Assembly (NCBI GenBank): GCA_023430565.1
Contig: JAEZAD010000073.1
Coordinates: 1 to 37,583 of the forward strand
Direction: 5' to 3'
DNA from: Verrucomicrobiota bacterium
Lineage (GTDB): Bacteria > Verrucomicrobiota > Verrucomicrobiia > Opitutales > Opitutaceae
DNA: 37,583 nucleotides
Position numbers and translations under genes: made by a program. The number at the start of each line of letters is the position of its first letter. Within the stretch, counting starts at the first letter, position 1. The notes beneath the pieces are model-generated. The model was given only the letters and a program-made list of their open reading frames with translations. It was not told where the DNA came from and ran no database searches. Of the stretch, positions 23,028 to 30,410 are shown piece by piece.

Positions 23028-23870
23028 ATGAAGGCGCCGCTGGGAACGATCTACGCGCATGCCTTTGTGACCGGCGCGAGCGCGGGCCTGGGGCGGGCGT
23101 TCACCGAGATGTTGCTCGGCGAGGGCGTGCGGGTGTGGGGCACGGCGCGGGATGTGGTGCGGTTGACGGAGCTGGCGTCGCGGCATCCGGCGACGTTCAC
23201 GCCGGTGTCGCTGGACCTGGGCGATCCGGAGGCGGCGGAGCGGGCGTTTACGCGGGCGGCGAGTTCGATCGGCGGCGGTTTCGACCTGCTCGTCAACAAC
23301 GCGGGCTTTGGCGTGTTCGGCGAGTTTGCGGAGACGGATTTTGCGGTGTGGCAATCGCAGCTGGATCGGATGCTGGGGGCGACAATGCGGCTGGCGCACA
23401 CCGGCTTGCGCGGGATGCGCCAGCGCGGTCGCGGGTGCATCGTCAACGTGTCGTCGCTCGCGACGGAGTTTCCGCTGCCGTTCATGAGCGGCTACAATGT
23501 GGCGAAGGCGGGGCTGAGTGCGTTGAGCGAAAGTTTAATCGTTGAAACGCACGGGAGCGGCATCACCGTCGTGGATTTTCGACCCGGCGACTACCGGACT
23601 GACTTCAACCAAGCTATGTCTTCCGTTTCTTCCGTCGCGAGTGTGCCGAGCCCCCGGATCAGGCGGGCCTGGCTGGGTCTCGAGCAGAACCTGCGCGCCG
23701 CGCCGCGTCCGAGCCGGGCGGCGGACGATCTCCGGCGGGTGTTGCAGCGGGGCCGGAGCGGGGTGGTGCGTTCGGGCGGATTTTTTCAGGCGAAACTCGC
23801 GCCGTTGTTTGCGCGATGCGTGCCGGCGAAGGTGAAGCGCGCGGCGATGGCCCACTACTTCGGTCTCTGA
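23028..23870 (+). CDS. Short-chain dehydrogenase/reductase
   Basis: 280 residues. Classical SDR: cofactor loop TGASAGLG (15-22), NNAG (90-93), catalytic Ser in NVSSLA (140-145) and YNVAK with Y156 and K160. The C-terminal part is longer than FabG and Arg-rich (about 205-270), so it is not an ordinary 3-ketoacyl-ACP reductase, but reduction of the keto group made by the neighbouring synthase is the simplest role. ATG 23028 is used; TTG 22986 is less likely. The next gene starts two bases after its stop, indicating one operon. Confidence 0.9.
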   Translation: MKAPLGTIYAHAFVTGASAGLGRAFTEMLLGEGVRVWGTARDVVRLTELASRHPATFTPVSLDLGDPEAAERAFTRAASSIGGGFDLLVNNAGFGVFGEFAETDFAVWQSQLDRMLGATMRLAHTGLRGMRQRGRGCIVNVSSLATEFPLPFMSGYNVAKAGLSALSESLIVETHGSGITVVDFRPGDYRTDFNQAMSSVSSVASVPSPRIRRAWLGLEQNLRAAPRPSRAADDLRRVLQRGRSGVVRSGGFFQAKLAPLFARCVPAKVKRAAMAHYFGL

Positions 23871-23871
23871 C

Positions 23872-25110
23872 GTGTCGAAGGTTCGCATATTGGTGCTGAC
23901 CTCGAGCACCGGCGGCGGCCACGACGCCCGCGCCGAGGCGTTCGCCGAGTGGTGCTTCCGGCTTTACCGGCACGAAGTCGAGGTGCGGATCGAGCAGATG
24001 CTCGAGCGCTCGTCGGTGGTGAATCGCACCGGCGTGCGGCTCTACAATCGCATCCAGCGCAGCGCGCCCTGGGTGCACAAGGTGTTCTTCGCGATCGTGG
24101 AGCTGCTGAGTTTCATCAACCAACGGAAGGTGGTGTTTGGGCAGCGCTACTACCTGGAAGTGCTGCAGGATTTCAAACCGCACCTCGTGCTGAGCGTGCA
24201 CGATTGTTTGAACCGGGGGTATTTCCCGCTCGCGCGGAAGTTGCTGGGTTCGGCGAAGGTCCGTTGTGCGACGTATTGCGGCGAGTTTTCCGGCGGTTGG
24301 GGCTACTCGCGAAACTGGATCGAGCCGAGCGTGGACCTGTATCTGTCGCGCACGGCGACCGCGAACGACTTCGCGATCAAGCGCGGGATTCCGCGGGAGC
24401 GGGCGCGGGTGCGCGCGCTGCTGATGCATCCGCGGGCGCACCTGGAGTTGTTCACCGAGGACGAGCGGCACGCGTTTCTCACGAAAAAGCTGGGGCTGCG
24501 CGCGGATCGTTTCACGGTGTTTTTGGCGACGGGCGGCAACGGGGCGCACAACCACTTCGACATGCTGCCGGCACTGGTCCGGCACGGCGAGCGGATGCAG
24601 GCGATCGTGATCTGCGGGCGAAACACGCAAGCCTACAACGATCTGCTGCACTGGCGCGCGCTGCATCCGGAGTTCAACTGCTACATCGAGGGATTTTCGG
24701 AAATCGTGCACCGGCTCATGCAAGTGAGCGACCTGATCGTGACGCGGGGCGGCACGACGACGTGCGCGAAGGCGCTCTTTTACCGCTGTCCGATCGTGTT
24801 CAACGCGTTCGGCGGAATCATGCCGCAGGAGCAGCTCACGTGGAAATTTTTCCGCAACGGCGCGGGTTGCCAGAAGGTCGAAAACGCGGCCGAGTTCGCC
24901 GATCTCATCGATCGATGGAATGCCGATCCGGCGGCGTTTGCGGCGGCGCGAGAAACTTTTCTGCAGCTGCGGATCGAGGAAGATCCGACGGTCGTGATCG
25001 ACGAGTTGGTGGCGCTGGCGAACGAAGTCCCCAACGCGAAGCTGCGGCGGCAAGCCTTTCCGCCGAAGACGAACGGCAACGGGAACGGCGGATCGTTGAA
25101 GCTGAAGTAG
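23872..25110 (+). CDS. MGDG synthase/UgtP-like glycosyltransferase (GT28-type)
   Basis: 412 residues starting at GTG 23872. N-terminal LTSSTGGGHDARAEAFAEW (9-27) is the signature of monogalactosyl- and diglucosyldiacylglycerol synthases, and LSVHDCLNRGYFP follows. The C-terminal half has FLATGGNGAHNHFD and the donor-sugar segment DLIVTRGGTTTCAKALFY, then FGGIMPQEQLTWKFF. These enzymes add a sugar from a nucleotide donor to a lipid acceptor at the inner membrane face. The C-terminus ends in an Asn/Gly/Lys-rich tail. Tight coupling to the SDR suggests its acceptor is the lipid made by the neighbouring acyl genes; that is inference. Confidence 0.9.
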   Translation: MSKVRILVLTSSTGGGHDARAEAFAEWCFRLYRHEVEVRIEQMLERSSVVNRTGVRLYNRIQRSAPWVHKVFFAIVELLSFINQRKVVFGQRYYLEVLQDFKPHLVLSVHDCLNRGYFPLARKLLGSAKVRCATYCGEFSGGWGYSRNWIEPSVDLYLSRTATANDFAIKRGIPRERARVRALLMHPRAHLELFTEDERHAFLTKKLGLRADRFTVFLATGGNGAHNHFDMLPALVRHGERMQAIVICGRNTQAYNDLLHWRALHPEFNCYIEGFSEIVHRLMQVSDLIVTRGGTTTCAKALFYRCPIVFNAFGGIMPQEQLTWKFFRNGAGCQKVENAAEFADLIDRWNADPAAFAAARETFLQLRIEEDPTVVIDELVALANEVPNAKLRRQAFPPKTNGNGNGGSLKLK

Positions 25111-25168
25111 CGGCCGGCTCGGCGAGGGACGGCCCGCCCCGTGCGAGATTCGGGAGAGGGCGCAGAAC

Positions 25169-25534
25169 TCAGCTGCTGAGCGAGTCGCCGGCGCTCGCCG
25201 GATTTTTCAACTGGTCCTTCCAGCTCTGAATTTTGGCCTGTGCTCCGAAGTGTTCGGCGCGGGCTTTATCGCCGCGCTCCATCCAAATGCGGGAAAGCGT
25301 GGTGTTGATGAAAAGGTCGGTCGGGCGGAGGGCATGCGCTTTTTCGGCGGCGGCGAGCGCGGGATCGAGTTGGCGCCGGGAGAAGTGGACCTCGGCGAGG
25401 GCGTGCCAGGCTTCGAAGGACCCGGGTGCGGCGGCGGTGGCGCGGGTGAGTTTTTCGATGGCGAGGGCGGCATCGCCGAGTGCGTAGTCGGCGGTGGCAT
25501 CTTCGATGAGGTGCTGGAGTTCGTCGGGACTCAT
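25169..25534 (-). CDS. Small TPR protein
   Basis: 121 residues. Helical repeats of TPR type: YALGDAALAIEKLTRATAAAP (17-37), FEAWHALAEVHFSRRQLDPA (40-59) with LAAAEKAHALRP, and a third degenerate unit NTTLSRIWMERGDKARAEHF (77-96). TPRs bind other proteins; no partner is evident. No signal peptide, so cytoplasmic. It is followed 5' by the YceI gene on the same strand, separated by a terminator, and is convergent with the glycosyltransferase. Confidence 0.82.
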   Translation of the reverse strand: MSPDELQHLIEDATADYALGDAALAIEKLTRATAAAPGSFEAWHALAEVHFSRRQLDPALAAAEKAHALRPTDLFINTTLSRIWMERGDKARAEHFGAQAKIQSWKDQLKNPASAGDSLSS

Positions 25535-25569
25535 GCGGGGCGGCTCGTCAATGTGCGCGCGGCGGGGAC

Positions 25570-25602
25570 AAAAAGAAAGGACGGTCTGCGAAAGACCGTC
25601 CT
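25570..25602 (-). terminator. Rho-independent terminator of the YceI gene
   Basis: Read on the minus strand: AGGACGGTCT, loop of five, AGACCGTCCT, then TTCTTTTT. A 10-bp perfect stem (25578-25587 with 25593-25602) lies about 30 bases past the YceI stop and 36 bases before the TPR start. Confidence 0.9.
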
Positions 25603-25630
25603 GCGGAGAAGGCGAAGAATCGGTGTGAGA

Positions 25631-26248
25631 TCAGGATTTCGGTGCGCTGCCGGCGAGGGCGAGCGAGAGGGCGATCTCGTTGGAGACCTTGTCCTCCATG
25701 TTGCCGGGGTTGATGCCAAAGTCGCTGCGGAGGACGGTGAAGTCGCCGCGCACGACGAGCAGGTCTCCTTTTGCGTCGGGCTTGTTGATGCGCTTGCCGA
25801 AGGCGCCTTCGAGGTAGCTGAGTTTCACGGGAACGGCGATGTCTTTGGTGACGCCCTTGAGCGTGAGTTTGCCTTTGGCGGTGCCGGAGTAGTTCGTGCC
25901 GGTGGCCTTCAGATCGGAGAGTCCGGTGAGTTCGAAGAGGATTTTGTCGTTCTTCGCCGTGTCGAGCCAGCGTTCGCCCTGGATGTGCTCGGACATGGTT
26001 TTGTTGGGGACGGTGAGGGATTTTGCGTCGACCGCGATCGTGCCGGAAAGGGTTTCGGGCGCGGCGGGGTCGAAGAGGACGGTGCCGGTGATGCCGTTGG
26101 TGGTGCCGGCGATCTGTTCGAGCGGGGCGTCGAGTTTGAACTGAATCGTGTTTACGCCCTTCGGGTCCTTGAAGTCGAAGGACGTCGGGGCGGCGATGGC
26201 GCCGGCGGTCGTGAAGGCGAGGAGGGAGAGCAGCAGGGGCTTGTTCAT
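25631..26248 (-). CDS. Exported YceI family protein
   Basis: 205 residues. Signal peptide MNKPLLLSLLAFTTAGAIAA (1-20). The rest fits the YceI lipocalin-like barrel: FDFKDPKGVNTIQFKLDAPL, then GTIAVDAKSLTVPNKTMSEH, GKLTLKGVTKDIAVPVKLSY and a closing FTVLRSDFGIN. YceI proteins bind polyisoprenoid or amphiphilic molecules in the periplasm; the ligand here is unknown. It begins with a 4-bp overlap on the small membrane protein gene (26245-26248), so the two are one operon ending at the terminator. Confidence 0.92.
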   Translation of the reverse strand: MNKPLLLSLLAFTTAGAIAAPTSFDFKDPKGVNTIQFKLDAPLEQIAGTTNGITGTVLFDPAAPETLSGTIAVDAKSLTVPNKTMSEHIQGERWLDTAKNDKILFELTGLSDLKATGTNYSGTAKGKLTLKGVTKDIAVPVKLSYLEGAFGKRINKPDAKGDLLVVRGDFTVLRSDFGINPGNMEDKVSNEIALSLALAGSAPKS

Positions 26249-26535
26249 GTGGATTGAGAAGAGGTGGAACGAAAAAGAAATGACGCAGCAAAAAGGAAAA
26301 CGGCCACACCGCATCCGCCGGCGAGCCATTCGACGCCCGGCACGAAACGATCTTCGTAACGCACGTATTCGAGGCCGGTGACGTCGTCGACTTCGGTCAC
26401 CGGCACCTGATGCTGGCTCCAGCCGGTGCGCGCGCCTTTGGTCGCCCAAAAGGCAATGGAGCCGAGCAGGACGGCGAGCGCGGCGATTTGAAAAGCGCGG
26501 CGCATGCGTGACGAACGGTTGAAAGCGGGAGACAT
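26245..26535 (-). CDS. Small two-helix membrane protein upstream of YceI
   Basis: 96 residues, no family recognised. Two membrane helices: about 13-33 (AFQIAALAVLLGSIAFWATKG) and 74-91 (LAGGCGVAVFLFAASFLF), joined by a polar loop with VTEVDDVTGLEYVRYEDRF. A longer frame from 26685 exists but its extra residues are Arg/Ser/His-rich without pattern, so ATG 26535 is preferred. The 4-bp overlap with yceI supports it being a real gene and a partner in the same membrane or envelope function. Confidence 0.72.
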   Translation of the reverse strand: MSPAFNRSSRMRRAFQIAALAVLLGSIAFWATKGARTGWSQHQVPVTEVDDVTGLEYVRYEDRFVPGVEWLAGGCGVAVFLFAASFLFRSTSSQST

Positions 26536-26694
26536 GAGGGGCAGGAGAAAAGCGAACGCTTGCTGAGACGCAACTCGCGCGACGTGAGCGGAGGAGCGGG
26601 GCGCGTCGCGCGGTGAGCGAGACTTCTTTCGATTACGAAGCAAGGCGCGGTGAGGCTTGAGGACTCGTTGCGTCGAGGCAGCCAAACGTCCGAA

Positions 26695-26771
26695 TGGCGC
26701 GGTGGAGGTGACTCGAACACCCGACCGGCGGTTTAGAAAACCGCTGCTCTATCCAGCTGAGCTACCACCGC
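26695..26771 (-). tRNA. tRNA-Arg (anticodon UCU)
   Basis: Read on the minus strand: acceptor GCGGTGG with CCACCGC, D arm GCTC...GAGC, anticodon stem GCGGT/ACCGC with loop TTTCTAA (anticodon TCT, codon AGA), T arm with TTCGAGT loop, discriminator G and an encoded CCA (26695-26697). 77 bases. Confidence 0.97.
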
Positions 26772-26887
26772 GTGACCGTGAGAAACGGCGGCGAATCGGT
26801 AGCTTCAGGCGATGAGACGGACAAGGCCAAAACCACGCTTGACTTGGGTTGGGCGGGTTAACACGTTCGCCGACTCTTTCCCCTCAC

Positions 26888-26964
26888 GGGGTGGTAGCTC
26901 AGCTGGTTAGAGCGTCTGCCTGTCACGCAGAAGGTCGCGGGTTCGAGTCCCGTCCATCCCGCCA
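26888..26964 (+). tRNA. tRNA-Asp (anticodon GUC)
   Basis: Acceptor GGGGTGG with CCATCCC, D arm GCTC...GAGC, anticodon stem TCTGC/GCAGA with loop CTGTCAC (anticodon GTC), T loop TTCGAGT, discriminator G and an encoded CCA. 77 bases. It is divergent from tRNA-Arg; the 116 bases between must hold both promoters, and TTGACT at 26839 could be a -35 element for this gene, but I see no well-spaced -10. Confidence 0.97.
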
Positions 26965-26971
26965 ATTTTGG

Positions 26972-27002
26972 AAGCCCGTTTCTCCTGTGAAACGGGCTTT
27001 TT
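26972..27002 (+). terminator. Terminator of tRNA-Asp
   Basis: AAGCCCGTTTC (26972-26982), six-base loop, GAAACGGGCTT (26989-26999), then T to 27002. Perfect 11-bp stem, eight bases past the tRNA end. Confidence 0.92.
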
Positions 27003-27221
27003 CGCGTTCGGATGAGTCGGTTACGTGTGAGAGCACGTGCCGGCGATCGAAGTGGGGAGAACTGGCTGGCATGGGGCGTTCATCATGATGAATTTGGCGG
27101 GGGTTGTGCGGGCGGGGTCGTGGCGCGAGAAGGGCGGACTCGTCATGCCGCCGTCTGGGATGATACTGCGCGTGCAGCCGGAGAATTTACGGCTGGTGTC
27201 GCACGCAGGGCGCAAGGTGTG

Positions 27222-28688
27222 ATGCGCGACGGGACGAAGCTCATGAATCTGATTCTTTTCAATCCGGACGAACTGAGGGCGGAGTCGATCGGGTGCTATG
27301 GGCATCCCCTGGCGCCGACCCCGAACATCGACCGCTTCGCGTCGCAAGGCGTGCGTTTCGACCAGTGCCACGCGCAGCATCCGGTGTGCACGCCGTCGCG
27401 CTGCTCGTTCATGACCGGATGGTATCCGCACGTGCGGGGACATCGCACGCTGTGGAATCCGTTACGGGCGGACGAGCCGAACCTGATGCGGAGCCTGCGC
27501 GAAGCGGGCTACGAGATGGTGTGGGGCGGAAAAAATGACACGCTCTCGCCGGAGGCGTTTGCGGCGAGTGTGGACGATTTTCGCCTTGGAGATCGAAGCG
27601 GGCGGCCACCGGCGGGGCCGGGCGGACGAAATCCGTTTGCGGCGAACGATCCGCGGCACGCAAGTTTCCTCTACGAGTCGGCGGTGTCGCGCATTGAAGA
27701 CCTGGCGGATCATCGCACGGTGGAGGGCGCGATCGCTTATTTGAAGTCGCGGCCGAAGCGTCCGTTTGCGATGTGGCTCAGTCTTTCGTTTCCGCATCCG
27801 CCGTATTATGCGCCGCGACCCTGGCGGGACTTGATCGATCCGGACCGGCTGCCGCCGCTGCGTCCCGCCGGCCTCGCGAACAAGCCGGATTTCCATGCGC
27901 TGATCCGGCGCAGCCGGCGGCTGGACGAGATCGATCCGGAGATGATGAGGACGATCAATGCGGTTTATCTCGGGATGATCGGCGTGGTGGACCATTGGTT
28001 CGGTGCGTTGCTCGCGGCGCTGGAGGAGTCGGGTTTACAGGAGGAAACGGCGGTGGTGCTGTTCAGCGATCACGGCGACTGGGCGGGCGATTATGGGTTG
28101 GTCGAGAAATGGCCGAGCGCGCTCGACGACACGATGACGCGCGTGCCGCTGATCGTGCGTCTGCCGGGCGGGGCGGCGGGGCAGGTGGTGCGCGAGCCGG
28201 TGGAGCTCCTGGACCTGCCGGCGACGCTGCTTGGGCTGGCGGGCAGCGCGCCGGCGTATCCGCAATTTGGACGCGATCTCGGTCCGCAGTTGCGCGGGGC
28301 GGCGGGAGATCCGGAGCGGTGCGCGTTTGCCGAAGGCGGCTATGATCCGCACGAGCCGTTGAGTTTCGAAGGGCGCGTGGATTCGGATCCGATCTTCAAG
28401 GATCCCACGCACATTTATTATCCGAAGGGCCGGCTGCAGCAGGACTGCCCGACGAGCGTGTGTCGCGCGACGATGGTGCGATCGATGACGCACAAGCTTA
28501 TCCATCGCCGGCTGGGCGTGTCAGAGCTTTACGATTTGCGGAGCGATCCACACGAACTGGACAATCGCTACGACGATCCGGCGCTGGGCGACGCGCGGGC
28601 CGATTTGGAGCGGCGGATGCTGGAGTGGTTTCAACGCACGTCGGACGTGACGCCGGGCGACCGGCAGCCGAGAGGATTCCCGGCGTGA
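27222..28688 (+). CDS. Type I sulfatase without a signal peptide
   Basis: 488 residues. Alkaline-phosphatase-fold sulfatase: N-terminal NLILFNPDELRAESIGCYGH supplies the metal-binding acidic residues (D16, E17), the formylglycine site is C56-TPSR-60, and GLQEETAVVLFSDHGDWAGD gives the second metal cluster. C56 must be oxidised to formylglycine by a maturase not in this window. No hydrophobic leader is found, nor in the frame upstream to 27012, so it appears cytoplasmic. ATG 27222 is chosen (AAGG five bases upstream); ATG 27243 is possible. The organisation resembles choline-sulfatase or N-sulfoglucosamine-type branches, but I cannot name the substrate. Confidence 0.87.
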   Translation: MRDGTKLMNLILFNPDELRAESIGCYGHPLAPTPNIDRFASQGVRFDQCHAQHPVCTPSRCSFMTGWYPHVRGHRTLWNPLRADEPNLMRSLREAGYEMVWGGKNDTLSPEAFAASVDDFRLGDRSGRPPAGPGGRNPFAANDPRHASFLYESAVSRIEDLADHRTVEGAIAYLKSRPKRPFAMWLSLSFPHPPYYAPRPWRDLIDPDRLPPLRPAGLANKPDFHALIRRSRRLDEIDPEMMRTINAVYLGMIGVVDHWFGALLAALEESGLQEETAVVLFSDHGDWAGDYGLVEKWPSALDDTMTRVPLIVRLPGGAAGQVVREPVELLDLPATLLGLAGSAPAYPQFGRDLGPQLRGAAGDPERCAFAEGGYDPHEPLSFEGRVDSDPIFKDPTHIYYPKGRLQQDCPTSVCRATMVRSMTHKLIHRRLGVSELYDLRSDPHELDNRYDDPALGDARADLERRMLEWFQRTSDVTPGDRQPRGFPA

Positions 28689-28741
28689 GCGCGTCGAGCG
28701 AGGCGGGCGGTGGTCGGGGAGCGGCCGCAGGATTTTTCTTT

Positions 28742-28830
28742 TGCCATTCCGAGCGCGGCGAAGAACCCATGTGAAGCGGCGGCGCTGGCACGCGCGGCAG
28801 AGCGTGCGCTGGATTCTTCGCCACGCCGCG
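28742..28830. repeat. Degenerate inverted pair of the dispersed palindromic repeat
   Basis: 28742-28769 reads, on the minus strand, as the repeat core with changes (GGGTTCTTCGCCGCGCTC then GGAATGGCAA); 28811-28830 is a half copy in plus orientation (GGATTCTTCGCCACGCC). The two face each other in the 169-base gap between the first and second sulfatase genes, a layout like bacterial interspersed mosaic elements. Confidence 0.6.
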
Positions 28831-28857
28831 CGCGGCTAACCTCAACCCCTTACTCCG

Positions 28858-30399
28858 ATGCGCTTTCCACTCCTCCTTTTGCCGGCGGCCGTGACCGCGT
28901 TTGCGGCTGCGCCGGTGCCGACGGAAATCGTGCCGCAACGCCTGCCGGAGGCGAAGCCGCGGAACGTGGTTTTCATCCTGACCGACGATCATCGCTACGA
29001 TGCGATGAGTTTCATGGGGCATCCGTTTGCGCGGACGCCGCAGATGGACGCCATGGCGCGAAACGGCGTGCACCTGAAGAATGCGCTGGTGACGACGTCG
29101 CTCTGTTCGCCGAGCCGCGCGTCGATCCTGACGGGGCTTTACACGTTTCGGCACCGGGTGATCGACAACAACCGGCCGATTCCGGCGGGCACGGTTTATT
29201 TTCCGCAGTATTTGCAGAAGGCCGGCTATGCGACGGCGTTCATCGGCAAGTGGCACATGGGCGGAGATTCGGACGAGCCGCGGCCGGGGTTCGATCGGTG
29301 GGTGAGTTTTCGCGGGCAGGGCGAGTATCTGCCGCCGAGACCGGATTACACGTTGAACGTCGACGGCGAGCGCGTGAGGCAGAAAGGCTATATCACGGAC
29401 GAACTCACGGACTACGCGATCGACTGGCTGGCGAAACAGCAGCCGGCGGAGAAGCCCTTCTTTCTCTACCTCTCGCACAAGGCGGTGCATGCGAACTTCA
29501 CGCCGGCGGAGCGGCATGAAGGGGCGTTGCGCGAGCGGGCGTTTAGGCGGCCGGAGTCGGAGGCGTTGCCGCCGCCGGAGACGAACCGTCCGCGCTGGGT
29601 GGTAGACCAGCGCAACAGCTGGCACGGAGTCGATTTTCCGTATCACAGCGAGCTGGACATCGAGCGATACTACAAACGCTACTGCGAAACGTTGAGCGCG
29701 GTGGACGACGGCATCGGACGCGTGATGGAGCAGCTGAAGAAGATGGGCGTCTACGAGGACACGCTCGTGATTTACATGGGCGACAACGGCTTCATGTTCG
29801 GCGAGCACGGGCTGATCGACAAACGTGTGGCGTATGAGACGTCGATTCGCGTGCCGATGCTCATGCAGTGCCCGGCGTTGTTCGAAGGCGGGGCGGTGGT
29901 GGACGACGTCGTGGCGAACATCGACATCGCGCCGACCATTCTCGAAGCCTGCGGGCTCGCGACGCCGCCGCACATGGATGGACAGAGTTTCCTGCCGCTT
30001 GCGCAGGGCCGGGAGGTGCCGTGGCGGAAGGAGTTTCTCTATGTTTATTACTGGGAAAAGAATTTCCCGCAGTCGCCCACGGTCTTCGCGCTGCGCGGCG
30101 AGCGCTACAAATACATCACGTATTACGGGCTCTGGGATGCGGACGAACTCTACGACCTGCAGGACGATCCCGGCGAGCGCAGGAACCTGCTTTACGAGCC
30201 GCAGTTTCAGCCGATCGCGGCGGAGATGGAAACGCGACTTTATGCGATGATGGACGAGTTGGGCGGGATGGAGATTCCGCTGAACGCGCCTCTGGGCGGA
30301 TTGAGCAACAAGCGATTGAAGACGCGCGGCGGAGCGCAGGCGGCGGATTTTCCGTCAGCGCTCGTGGTCGAGGAGCCGGTCAACCAGAACGCCCACTGA
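28858..30399 (+). CDS. Exported type I sulfatase
   Basis: 513 residues. Signal peptide about 1-18 (MRFPLLLLPAAVTAFAAA). NVVFILTDDHRYDAMSFMGH (36-55) carries metal ligands D43/D44; the formylglycine motif is C83-SPSR-87; FIGKWHMGG and VIYMGDNGFMFGEHGL supply the other active-site residues, and a C-terminal subdomain with DELYDLQDDPGERRNLLYEP is typical. The strict CSPSR motif indicates FGE or anSME maturation. Probably periplasmic and part of sulfated polysaccharide breakdown, as elsewhere in this phylum; substrate unknown. Eleven bases separate it from the third sulfatase, so the two form an operon. Confidence 0.94.
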   Translation: MRFPLLLLPAAVTAFAAAPVPTEIVPQRLPEAKPRNVVFILTDDHRYDAMSFMGHPFARTPQMDAMARNGVHLKNALVTTSLCSPSRASILTGLYTFRHRVIDNNRPIPAGTVYFPQYLQKAGYATAFIGKWHMGGDSDEPRPGFDRWVSFRGQGEYLPPRPDYTLNVDGERVRQKGYITDELTDYAIDWLAKQQPAEKPFFLYLSHKAVHANFTPAERHEGALRERAFRRPESEALPPPETNRPRWVVDQRNSWHGVDFPYHSELDIERYYKRYCETLSAVDDGIGRVMEQLKKMGVYEDTLVIYMGDNGFMFGEHGLIDKRVAYETSIRVPMLMQCPALFEGGAVVDDVVANIDIAPTILEACGLATPPHMDGQSFLPLAQGREVPWRKEFLYVYYWEKNFPQSPTVFALRGERYKYITYYGLWDADELYDLQDDPGERRNLLYEPQFQPIAAEMETRLYAMMDELGGMEIPLNAPLGGLSNKRLKTRGGAQAADFPSALVVEEPVNQNAH

Positions 30400-30410
30400 A
30401 ACCCCTGCGA

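Noticed and set aside
25111..25150. GC-rich palindromic-looking stretch after the GT28 gene resembling the 6807-6838 hairpin
   Set aside because: Only loose similarity; no clean stem or T-run.
27037..27222. 61-codon frame just before the first sulfatase, its stop overlapping the sulfatase ATG
   Set aside because: No hydrophobic or domain pattern, no ribosome site; a leader peptide is possible but unsupported.
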